Positions 12,342 through 24,170 of a stretch of DNA of 64,000 nt are shown piece by piece. This stretch comes from Acanthaster planci. Its lineage: Eukaryota; Echinodermata; Asteroidea; Valvatida; Acanthasteridae. Numbering within the stretch: position 1 is the first letter of the stretch; each line of letters opens with the position of its first letter. The notes beneath the pieces are model-generated. The model was not told the DNA's origin. It ran no database searches and worked only from the letters and a program-made list of their open reading frames with translations. The DNA is taken from contig NW_019091403.1 in assembly GCF_001949145.1 (NCBI RefSeq), positions 203,650 through 267,649 of the forward strand. The letters are read 5' to 3'. The position numbers were made by a program, and so were the translations under genes.

Positions 12342-14633
12342 GTATGACAAACGGACTTTGGATTCCACTGACTGGTACACTTCTGGTCAACGTGACCAGA
12401 ATCCACGCGTCGAATATTTCAGTGCATAAGCATGGAAAATTACCAAGCAGTAGGCCCTATTTCTGTTTGAAATTGGGCCCTAATCGGAAATTGGGCCATG
12501 TACGAAAGGGCCTCCAGAACTACGGCAACGGCTATTGTCAGCACGTCTCCGCGTATTTCCAATAGAGAGAATACGTAAAAGACCTACGGTACAATTCTGG
12601 CCAAATCTAGTTGGGCCCCACCCCGGCTAGCCCCCTCTCAATGCGCGATCTGCGCTCCAGCTCGAGATGACTACACTGACCGGGGGAGTGGGGAACCTGG
12701 AAAGGGTTATGGCTATTGACAAGTGTCCCAACAATTTTGTCCAGGATTGTGGCTCTAGACGGCCGATTCGAATGCAGCCTCAGCAGATTTTAGTGCCCAG
12801 AAGCTTGGTGATAAAAGTTGTCCCAAGCAATGAACAATTAATAAATCTAGATGGCTGGTCCCTGGTACAAACAACACTCGTTCACCGAAAGTAGTGTCAA
12901 CCGTATCCGGAACGAAGTCCAACCGAGCAATCGTATACACGATGCAGGGCACGGAGTAATTTTCGTCAAAAAGGTGGCATGTTTCGCACGGTGCGGCAGC
13001 AAATTAATCACGGGAAGTAATTTCATCTGCCATCAAGCCGAAATCAGGGGGCAGGGGTCTGGGTTAAGACGCGGGTTGGATGGAAGCGCACGCTCAGCGG
13101 GGTCAATATCGAGGCTCAAATCGGCAGCCATTTCCATCAAATTTATATAAACCGAAACTTCGACGTGCATACATGACTATTACGGCGCCAATCTGTTTGG
13201 ACAAGTCAAGAGGGAGCATTACTGAGGCATTTCAGAAATACTAAACCAGATTTCTCTCCCACACACATAAAATTTACCTGTTATGAGTTCTTTCGAAAGG
13301 AACGGTGTAGTTTTCGTTATTCCTTTGGTCAAAAAGTCGGTTCAACGCTTTTGAGGGCGATTATTAAGAAATCTGTTCTGTGAACGCTTTGGATTTGAAA
13401 CGATCTCACTGGAAATGCAACTTGACAGAAACGCATGTTGCTTATCTGCGCGAATGCTGTTAAGGCGAAGCATGCAATGATGAGTTTTTTACAGAAAAAA
13501 TAACCAAACCACACTAGCTTTTCCTAAAATGTCACAACGCGGGTTTGAAGCTCTCTAACTTACTGAACGAGCTATTCGCAGAAACAGGGAACAGAGAAGA
13601 GCTATTCAGAAGCGAATCGCAATCGCACGTATGAATAAATAACTCGGTAGTTATAAGGGTAAAGTAATAAGCATTTTCTGTTTAACGACAAGCAATTTAT
13701 CCAAATCCTATTACACTCCCACACCTGCCGTGTACAAATGGAATGCTCCATTGTTTCCCACCCTTTCCATCAAATCAGGCGGACTGGTAGGACGGCTTCC
13801 TTACGCCGAGCCATTTTCTATGCCCGCTCCCGCGGACCGATTTCAATTCAATTGAACAACAGTTTACGATTGAATCTGCACAAAAATGGTATTGGTTATT
13901 CCTTTCAAATAACGTTCGGCTGAATACAAGAAAACTGACCGAAGCGAGACCAGAACCCGCCAAACTCTGATGCAAATATGGCTTTGATAAACCCCAAAGT
14001 AAATTTAAACCCCATTAGATTTTGTGAAGATTTTTCAGTCACGAAAAACGTCTCATGGAAAATGACACAGGCAAAATGTACTCCGCGTTAACCGAACAAA
14101 ATAAGCACAGCTAAGAACTTGGCGTTTCGGAATTATAATCAGCACCTTTCGCCTGAAATCTCAAACCTGTGAGGAAGCAAATATATTCTCCTATCTCTTT
14201 TAAACCATCTTCTTCGATCGCGAAACCTGACTCTCTTTGTCTGAGACATCGACCCGTACGAAGCCTCAAGAAGCTGCACCGGCGCAGCCGTGGCAGCCTG
14301 GCCGGCACCGGGAAAAACTCGGTCAGTCGACCCCCTCGGCACTCTCTCGCGACTCGCTATTGTTGGTCGAGCGCCCCGCGGTCTGACAGCAACACCCACT
14401 CTCTCGCCCATAAATCATATAAAATATCGGCCGATATTAAAATGTGGACGCGTTGTATGAAGAGGTGCAGTCCTCCGCTCTCGCCCGTCATTCGTAAAGG
14501 ATTAACTCGACCACTTATTTTTAATTTTCGGAAACGTTAAAGATGTAAAGCTTATCTGCTCTGAGCGCAACAAAAGAGGGCGTGTTTTGGGTACTCTCGC
14601 CTAAGCGTGCGTTTATAATGGAGCTCAATGGCG

Positions 14634-14785
14634 CGTTTGACGCCGAGCACGCTGAGTACGCGCAAAGAATGTATGGTCTCTGCGTACACGCAGAACGCGT
14701 GCAAGAACCCGCTTGGAAAATTTACCACCATCTGTCTTTCTTTTGCCGCTCGTGGGTGCACTTCAACTCGGAGCGGATAATAATT
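14634..14785 (-). repeat. Dispersed repeat A, copy 1
   Basis: The minus strand of this 152-base stretch resembles 38530-38683 on the plus strand over its whole length. Shared blocks include AAAGAAAGACAGATGGT, GGGTTCTTGCA, GCGTTCTGCGTGTA and GCGTCAAA. Both translate to a shared peptide (SGFLHAFCVYAETIHS here). The copy is CpG-rich compared with its partner. Confidence 0.7.
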
Positions 14786-17567
14786 ATGTTATGACAGAAA
14801 AGGCAATTAAGAATGTATTATACAACTTCTAAGAACGCATTTCTGAAAAATCAGCGTATCCCTAGGTTATTTATTACAGTATTCACTTTTAAAAAATACG
14901 CCGATCAAATTCGTGATGACAAGGACTTTTTACTAGTTGAAATGTTGCTGGTGATTTTACGAACGGTTTGTGGGTGATGATTTCGAAATACTGAGGTAAA
15001 TCAACTTGACAAAAAAAGGAAGAAAATCCTACAAGGACGGTAAAACAACGTCCTACGAAAGCTTTCCCGCAATGGCAATTTGATGCTGTTGGTTGCACCC
15101 ATGACGAACTGGATTGTCGAAAGAAACAGCATCCGTGCACGCGAAGTACATGTCATTGGGAATTATGATCAGGGAATGAAAAACACAACGAGGGTGTCTC
15201 TTTAAGTTAGCAAAAAAGGGGGGGGTGGTGGGAGGGTCGCGGGCTGACCGACCGCCTTCTGAATTCGGGGGAAAAAGTATGAGACCCCGATGACTAGGGC
15301 ACTTTCTGGATTTAGGAATTCAACCTGCAACTGATCCAAAGCGCCACGATCAATCTCTCGTGGATTGAAGGAATCTCTCCAGGGATGGGGAATCTCATTT
15401 CTTTCTGACGAACGTGATATATCCGGGCAGAAAATTCGGGTCTGGGAGACTCGGGGAAGCTTGCAGAAAGAATGAAATTCACTCCTTTTCTCGACTGCAG
15501 ATAGTTTGGAGTGAAGGCTTCCTCGGTGAACGAAAAAAGAAATTCTATCTCAGCAAAATGTGAATTTTCCCTGGAACTGACTTGACTCCGGCAAATAGGA
15601 TCATGATTCAAACACCGATATTGCCTCCCGGAAAATAAATAACCCCACAGGGTACGTGAAATACATATTATTAAAAATGGAGATTTCAGGACTATTAAGA
15701 TTTTAGAAAATGGTTTGGCTATGAGTAAGGCTTCGAGGGAAGGCCACCTTGTATTTACCAATTAAAAATATATACATTTTGAAATCTTCTTAAGACGTCA
15801 GAAAAGGTTTAATCAAAGTGCCCCATACAAAAATTCGGTGGATGCATTGTCAGAGCAAATGGGATACACGCACGCTGGCACTGGACACTGTAATAAAACG
15901 CCATGATCCACATAACCGTGCTCTTCGGAAGTACAGATCAATTCTGCGGATGTCGTGCACGGTTGTAAATAAAAGGGGAGAAATAAGATTCGATTTACGA
16001 TGGATGCTTCACTCGACTGAGCTCCTCTTTGTCAGGCAAATATTACTCATGAAAAAGCCACTTCTAATTTGTTACCAACACGTAGGAATAACAGGAAAGA
16101 CGGGTACAATATCCTCGACTTCGAATTATCATTCCATCTCGTCTAGGCCGAGTGCAAATCTAACGCCAAATTGCAAACGCTCCCGCGAATGTCGTCTCGT
16201 ATTCCACGGCGTCGTGCTTCTTTCTCTTCGGTGTATCGTATTGGACGAGGCGACACGACCGTATATCAAACAAAAGGGGCAATCGTTACCGGACACGCGT
16301 GGACCGGGTTCACGGGAAGGTTAATGCTATCCACCGGGGCTGAACCGAGAGACTGTCGGCCCCGGTCAACGGAGCGATCAGCTCGCTGTCGCCTGGGACT
16401 CCATATAGCCTACCCGGGTCGGCTAACCTAAATAGACAACCTAAGAAAATCCACTCACACTTGATGAATCGTCCTGCTATTAAATTCGGACAAAAACCTC
16501 GCATTTATTTCCCAAAAATGCAGATTTGAAATAACGACCAAAGAGGTTCATCAACAATCAATGACAAAACAATTTCAGTGGCCATTGGGGCTAATTGGTT
16601 TAAATTGATGATTAATACCAATAGTTTAAAAATCATTGATAATGATGTGAGAAATAACTCCCAGTGTGGTGAAAAATTGAAGCTGTTGGATGATATTTTA
16701 GTCTAAACACGGCCGATTCAAGATCCAGTACATTAGCGGTCTACGATAACATCTCAACTGTATCTTTGATACATGTATATCAGAGAGGGGGGGGGTTGAG
16801 ACGGGAGAGAGAAACTGCTGTAGCAGAGTGGTTATCGACTGGAGTTGTGCAAAGCTTAAATGAAGACCCTTATCAACGTTTCGGTCCCTGAAGGGTCCCT
16901 CTCACATTGGCAAAAAAAGGGTCATGTTGGGAAAGATCATGTTTGAGTTCGAACCTCGGGGCTTCTCTAGCTTTGTGCGTGAATGTATACACATACCTTA
17001 CCATGGCAACAAGCCGGAGAGATCGAAATGCAAGCTGATGATGTTAATCGTGCGCCAGATGGCCCCTGAACATGACCATTTTACTTTTGTCTTTTGTTTT
17101 TTCCCCCGCCAACAGCGTGAGTTACGAGCCCGTTGCGGCTTCAGGGCTCTGCCAAAGCAACTTAATGTACACGTACCGTGCATAATTACGCAAAGCCGCG
17201 TATTTGACCGAGGCGAGGTGGGCACATTACAGGGAGCCATTCATCATCCAAACGAGGCATGGGGGCCATTTCGTCACACCTTGCCGCGGTCAATTATAAA
17301 GCTCCAGCTTGTAAATGATGCGAAGACACAGATGCGAGAGAGGAAAGAGCAGAACTTGGAAACTCTGACCGGGAAACGCCGCACGAACATCACTGTATCC
17401 AGCGCAAAAAAAAACAATCTACTTCTCATGTGCGGGGGGGGGGGCTGCACCACATCACGATGTGCCAATAGACTGCAATTCTTGTGTCGGCCATCTTGAA
17501 TTCAAAGCGAGGTTAACTCTTCATTTTGGAACCTCAGAGTAAAAAAAGCCGCAAGGACATATACGCT

Positions 17568-17620
17568 CTTTAAATATTCATGCCAATTTTCGTGATGAAT
17601 TATATCTGAAATATTTAAAG
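17568..17620. repeat. Short AT-rich inverted repeat
   Basis: CTTTAAATATT at 17568-17578 pairs with AATATTTAAAG at 17610-17620 across a 31-base loop. A simple hairpin; function unknown. Confidence 0.6.
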
Positions 17621-19139
17621 CCACATCAAATTAAAAAAAAAAATTGAAAGTGAGGCTTGGAACCCATACTAATTTGGCACAACCCCATTTAACAAATTAT
17701 TTTAAACGCGACAGATTCAGGAAACACGATTCAAAATTGCTTCCCTGTTGAATGTTTACTATGTGTATACACAGCAGGCTGGTGTTCATTTAACACACTC
17801 GGTGTCCACACGACAATAGAGGACTGGTGCTGCTCTGCATTGACACCCGCGAGTTTTGGATTTACACCAATAGAGCACCCCTTTTATTACAGAGCACAGA
17901 ATATGATGACTGAACTGATAATTTCCATAGATGTCATCATACATCATCTTCTTCCTGATCAAACACCAAACTCGACATTCACTCGCCTGGTCACATTTCC
18001 GCTTCTCTTTAACATTAAAAATACACACAAAAAACCCCCAAAACTGGCTCCTCTTCACCCTTTTCAACAGACACAAACAGGAGAAGTCAAGATTTAGTCT
18101 CAAGGTCTTTATTCACAAACTCCCCACAAATTTATTCTTCTCTGAAATCAGTACCACACTACAATTGTGTTCTGCTTCATAACGGAGACATATTTTTCCT
18201 TTCATTGTCGTTCCAATTTCAGATAAAATATATAAAACTGAAATCGTAAAGTGTACTTTTAATTAAATTCAAATTTTGGACAGGAAGTTTTCTTCATTAA
18301 GTCGCAGTTGAGATTTCAGGTAAAGACAATTTTACAGGTACAGTTTGGGAATGAAAAGACGACCTATTTGAAATATTCTAGCCCCTATTTCATCAATAAT
18401 GAATCAATGTCGAGTGACTTTTGAAATTATCCTTTTTTTTTTCATTCATTCGACAGGAGATTTGCGAAATTAATTTTGGAGTGTAAAAAGTAAGACACAT
18501 TTCCAGCTAAAACTGCAATGCTTAGGCCTAAGTGACTTTGAGACCTTTTGTTAAAAAAACAGAAGAAATCCAACGCGTAGCGAGAGCATGTCACACATGA
18601 AAAAAATCTCCGCAAGAAGAGACTTACGGTGGTTGAACAGTCCCACGATGGTTGGCGAGTTAAAAAGCCCGTATCTTTGAGGTTGAAGAACCTGCACGGC
18701 AACACACGTCATTATGATCTTACCGCAATTTTCTTGAGCCTGAAGGCCCAGAGTGCGTTACCTTTTTTTCTGACGGTATGATAAACCCGGGATAGGACAA
18801 CATTCCGCGCCAAAGTGCTTTCGAAGTCTCCGGGGCTATCGCATGGCCTCCGCAATGCGACCTAAAAAGAAGCGCCGGCCTGCTTCAACCTTGAATCCGA
18901 GAGGCCTGTTCGGGACTTTAAAAAATGCCGAGATCTTCGATTCCCTCGGCCGGCGACATGATGAAACCGCTCAGGTTTGTTCGGATTAATAAAAGACAAT
19001 TTAAATGAACGGCATCAGCATCGGATGATATCAAATAATTTTTTTTGCTCTTTTATATATAGTGTCGGTAATCGAAGAAGTTCCTTGTTCTTATTAAAAC
19101 AATCTTGCCAAAGTTGGACAGGTGGGAAAAATATAATCA

Positions 19140-19427
19140 GGGGCCAATTTCACAGAACTGCTTAAGCACAAAATTTGCTTAAGCAGGAAAAAACTTTGCT
19201 TAATAAACAAATATTGCCAGCTCAAACTCTATCTGATTGTTATGCAAACCAAAAACAAAACAAAAAAAAAAAAAAGAAAAAAAGAAAAAAAAAACCCAAA
19301 ACAGCTAAATACAATTCCAAAGCAATATACTTCACATGGAGTTTTGGCTGGTTACCGGATTTATCAAGTAAGGTTTTCTCGCGCTTAAGCAAACTTTGTG
19401 CTTAAGCAGCTCTATGAAATTGGCCCC
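19140..19427. mobile_element. Foldback MITE, copy 1 (GGGGCCAATTTCA family)
   Basis: Starts GGGGCCAATTTCACAGA and ends TATGAAATTGGCCCC, with long imperfect inverted arms that include CTTAAGCACAAAATTTGCTT and its complement. The inside has an A-rich expansion near 19255-19300 that lengthens this copy. Two related copies lie at 32057 and 46801, so it is a family. No coding capacity. I found no convincing target-site duplication (flanks end cag and begin ttt). Confidence 0.85.
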
Positions 19428-21298
19428 TTTAAAATCGACAACAAAAATGATTTAAGGCCAAACAACTATGATCCGACTGGACCAATCTGCGGCTATATTC
19501 GAGCCCATTACAGTTCCAGTCACAGGCACTGCCTGTGGGAAAAGGAAGCCGGGGTGGCAGCAAAAAACGACGGAGGATAAAGCGGAGTTAAGGGAGCGGG
19601 TGCCCTCCAAAAAGCAAGATGGACACTGAGGCAACGAAGACACTCCCTGCCAGGATGAATCCATGCGAAGGAGCGGGGGGTTCCTCCGCACTTAGAGGGT
19701 GGTGCTCACCCTGAGAAGCGGGCTGCATGGTCCGACTCGATTGAGTCTTCCCGGTGGCACCCGACCTGAACAGAGTCTAGTGCCTCCCAAACGAGGTTAG
19801 TGATGGGAAGAGGAGCGGCGCCGCGGTAAGGCCGCCCCCCCCCCAAAAAAAAATATGGTGCGAGTTCTGTCGTTGAGGGAAGACAGAGCCACGCTTGTGA
19901 AGTCTTCGGGAAAAAATGCACGGCCTACCGCCCCTGTAACCTAGACAAAAGTGTCTGAGACTCGGAGTCCTTTGTCGGCGTGAGGAAGAACTTGCAGTGT
20001 CCAGGAGAACTAGTTCAGTCGGTAGACGCAACACGTTTGTCTTTAGCCACAGCTCAATTTAAATAACTTATGGCGTGGCTTTAGACGACACGACGAACTC
20101 GTGAGAGCGTGGAAAAGACTTGTAATGGTCTCGATTACTGAACGAATGCTGAACGGGTTCTATTTCAGTACACGTAGAGTTACACGATGAAGAGGCACTG
20201 GGCCCGTTTTGTCACACGCTGAGAATAAAGACATTGGCAAAACTCGAGCTTTGGTGATTATTCATGCTTTGCAAATCACATTTTTCTCCTGACTTCGAGT
20301 TCGTACCTGTGGTTCATATCAGATCCGCACTTTTCCTATCCCGGTTATCACAAGGGTGTTGGAGAAATCATCTCTCTTTCAGGGATAACTTGCACAGCAT
20401 TTGATTTGGTTTGCTGTGATTAAAGATGTCAGAAAGAAGAGGCAGTGAACCGAAGCTTTGAGGATTTGAGTCGAACTAACTTGGAGTCTAATACACTTAA
20501 GATGGCACCTGTCACGTAGGCCCAAAAAACAAACCCAAAAAAAAAAAAACCTGATTCCACATCTTACTAAAGGATAGAAACTAACACCCGACATTTTAGA
20601 CCCGAGCCCCCTGGGCGTGTTCCAAGTTTCTTTTTTTTGGGGGGGGGGAGTACGGGTAAGACTACCTGTCCACCCGTCTCTGGTGTCTAGCGCGCATTCA
20701 GCAGGCGACAATTAAGTAAGATGCACTCTGGACGCTCTCCTCCCCGCCTCAAATCCCGAGGATTTGAGATGCTCTGTTTAAAGTGCCATTCCTTCAACCG
20801 CCCCCCCCCCGAAAGCGCACCAAGCGTGGTGCGCCGGCGTCATTCAAGCAGTTCAACACCCTTCTTATCATAAATAAAGAAAAGAGGCATGCGTTGTGCT
20901 CGCTCGCGCCAACCTTGAACCAGATATCAAGTGATGGAGTTCCACTCTCGGTTTTCGTCTGGGTTATTGCTACCCTTTCCCTGGTTTTTTTCTTTCTTTT
21001 TTTTAACTCCCTTTTCGTTTCCCAAACAAGCTCTTCCCAGGTTTTCCGAGGAGGCCTGAGATCGATTACGAGTATTTCCTTTAAAAAAAAATTGAAAAAC
21101 TTGGTTCAAGAGGATTTGGCTGCGATGGCATTTGGACTTCTCTGTGCCCGGAATTAAGGGTGGATAAAGAAAGGTGTTTGCGAAGCAGTTGGGAGGTATC
21201 TATGGCACAGATTGTGTATCTTCCAACCATGGGGGAAGTTGAGAAATTCACTCTCAAATGTTTGAGAGCGACACCAACACAGTTCTAGCGTCGCAGAC

Positions 21299-21306
21299 TG
21301 ACGTCA
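21299..21306. promoter_or_regulatory. CRE-like palindrome
   Basis: TGACGTCA within CTGACGTCAGTCGACGCC. Function not shown; a chance occurrence is possible. Confidence 0.2.
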
Positions 21307-22644
21307 GTCGACGCCAGCTATTTTTTTCTTCAATGGGACCTGACATTTAACCATTTCAATGGTACAATTTACGGAGGATTCAACGGACAAATAACACCAG
21401 CGACAACAATCATTGCTTGAGTTCCAACGAGAAATTAGTCGGAACAAAGATAACTTACACTGGAAAGCAAATGTGAAACTCTATTTTGTGATGTCTTGCC
21501 AGAAGGTTTAATGTTGTTCTCTCTCCATACAGCAGTGTCAAATGTTTTACAGTTGGTTCACTTGGAGTGACGGGCTCATGTTTGGTGAAAGTGAAATAAA
21601 CTGACTCTCCCGGTATCAATAACTGGTTTTTGTTTTGCTGTAGCCCTGATAAAACCCAAGTCACTCCCAAGTCTTTGACACTGTGCGTGCATCGTGGATG
21701 GGCCTCAATATTTTGGGCCTAAAGTCTAACTTCAAGAATGAACAAGACGGTGTGTAAAACACAGCGAAAATGAGGTTTGATATGAGCGTGGACATACAGG
21801 TTACAATTTGCAGGTTAATCACTTTTTTGGGGGGGGCACACCCTCCAACTACATGCAAATTACACCGTTCTCTGATATCCTCTACAACAAACCAATTAAT
21901 AACAGACTAATCCTCTCAAAGATCCTATTCACATATTCAGATAACCGTACTCTTTAGAGCATCCGCTGCTAACGGCTTGAAATGAGTCTACTGCATCATA
22001 TATCCCATCATGCCCTGGGTCACCTGACTCATGAGCAGTGAAGGGGTGTATGTAATGCCCCGATTGCTTGACGACCACACTGGCTGATGACCTTTTACCT
22101 TTGCCGTGCTCCTTTTTTTCCCCCTCTCCATCAGCTCTTGACTCATATCATGTCCCGACGTTTGGCTTTCGAAGAAGAAAGAATCGGGCAAATCACATGA
22201 TCTGCAGGAACCAAACAAACCAAATCAATCCTAATTAAATGCAAGATAAAATAGTAAAGTTTTGGGAGCAATATGTACAAAAAAATTCCCCTCAAACTCT
22301 TGAAAACATAGCTTGTTTTGATATGCCGGTTATCTACTGGATATCAACAGGATGTATCTCAGGGTTATATTCCTTGCCAACAGTGATCTGATGCCAGTGT
22401 GTTCCTGGTTCGCGTCAAGGGCATCGGGTAAAGAATACACTCACAGACAAATGGTAATTACAAATAAACATGACAAAAAGGAAATTTTATGGGGACGGTT
22501 TTCTGGATGGCCTTGGTGGACCACGATTGAAGAGGCAAGTGTGTCATTGGCTCTACTGATTTTCTTTTGATGAAAGATGTAGGATACTGATAAGACTCTC
22601 AAGTACAGAGTCTCCATCTCGGTCTAGTACCGAGAAGGGTGTGT

Positions 22645-22820
22645 GTGTGTGAGTTTGTTTCTGCATTCAATTGAGGACCCCAAACACTAGAGGACAGTAA
22701 GGTCCCCGATTGACAACTGTATACAAAACATATGGGTGACCTTCTAAAAAAGTTGAAGTACAAACAAAAGAGGAACAATAGGGGGTCCCCAGTTGCAGGC
22801 AAATACACACTTGGGTGTGG
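22645..22820 (-). repeat. Dispersed repeat B, copy 1
   Basis: The minus strand resembles 53791-53982 on the plus strand: both contain CTATTGTTCCTCTTTTGTT, a stretch with ACTTTTT, ATGTTTTGTA and an AAACTCAC end. It is diverged and has no coding signal I trust. A tract of (GT)n lies at the lower end. Confidence 0.65.
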
Positions 22821-23838
22821 GTGGGTGGGGTAGCCAGGGTGACAAAGCAATGATTTAGACCTGACAATACAGTGAACAAGTTTTCCATGCACACTAGGAC
22901 ATGGGCCCTGCTTGTGGGTTTGTCAGAGGGTAAAAGAAGAACAACAAAACTGTGACTACTGAGGGTTTGCTTTGGAAAAAAGAAACTAGTGCCGCGTCTG
23001 GGATCACTGGCAAAACCACTGATGAGATGGACTCCTGGTTTAGGGTCATGGGTCATTCTACAGATCTGGGTCAATTTTTTCCGCTCCCATTACACAATTA
23101 TGGCATATGATGTCGTAAGCTTAGAACGCATTCTTAAATTTCCAAGAGTGATTAAGTAACGCAAATTATCTACCAGAGAAATTTAAAAAAAAGTTGAAGT
23201 CAATTACAATGATCATCCCTTGTCAAATTACACAGGTCCAGTGTAACAGGGACAGATATGTCACACTTTGGACCCCACTTTATAGAATGACCTAACTGAA
23301 GTGGCTCTCAGGTTTAACGGCCTGCTAATCTTGGGTGTCTGTTCACAAGCAGGATACTTTACTGCAACTGACTGCCAACCCTTTTTTGCTACTGAATGAA
23401 TTTGCGACCAAACATGATGACAGTGAAGGTAGTGAACAATTTTCTAATGGAATAACCACTTTCTACAAGTCAGGTTCTAATGTCACTAATAACAGGAATC
23501 TTCATTACCAAAAATGCTTTTGTCACATGTCACGGGAACATCAGCACACAAGGACACTTCTAATTAAAATGAAAGTTGAGGCCTGACCTGACAAAACAAC
23601 TTTATATTTGGAAGGTCAAGTCAACACGGATGTACATATCTGTTACCAGAGTCTGTCTGGTTTCAAGTAACTTTGTCCTCGCTCCAGACCAACCCAAAAC
23701 AGTGTCACTGTACACACCCTTTCAGTTTCAAATGCTGAATCATTAGAAAGGAGATGAAGAACGATCATGAGACACTACTTTAGAAAGTTCCTCGCTTGCT
23801 GTATTTGACTAGACTTAACAGGTGCTCATTATTGGTGC

Positions 23839-24170
23839 TGTGATTGGCTTGTGACTGGTTTGTGGTTGACTTGTGATTGGCTAGTGACTGACTTGTGATT
23901 AGCTTGCGATTGACTTGTGGTTGGCTGGTGAGTGTCTTGTGATTGGCTGATGGTTGGTTAGTGAGTGGTTTGTGATTGGTTTGCGATTAACTTGTGACTA
24001 GCTTGTGATTGGTCTGTGACTTGCTTGCGATTGGCTTGCGATTGACTTGTGATTAGCTTTCGATTGACCTGTGATTGACTTCTGATTGCCTTGCCATTGA
24101 CCTGTGATTGGCTAGTGATTGGCTTTTGATTAACCTGCTACAGGCCTTTGATTTACTTGTGATTTGACTT
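23839..24170 (+). repeat. Tandem array with 11-base unit
   Basis: About 30 imperfect copies of an 11-base unit near TGTGATTGGCT follow one another without phase breaks for about 330 bases. Substitutions are mostly single bases (TGCGATTGACT, TGTGACTAGCT). Each unit holds ATTGG, an inverted CCAAT core, in many copies. No gene overlaps. Confidence 0.9.
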
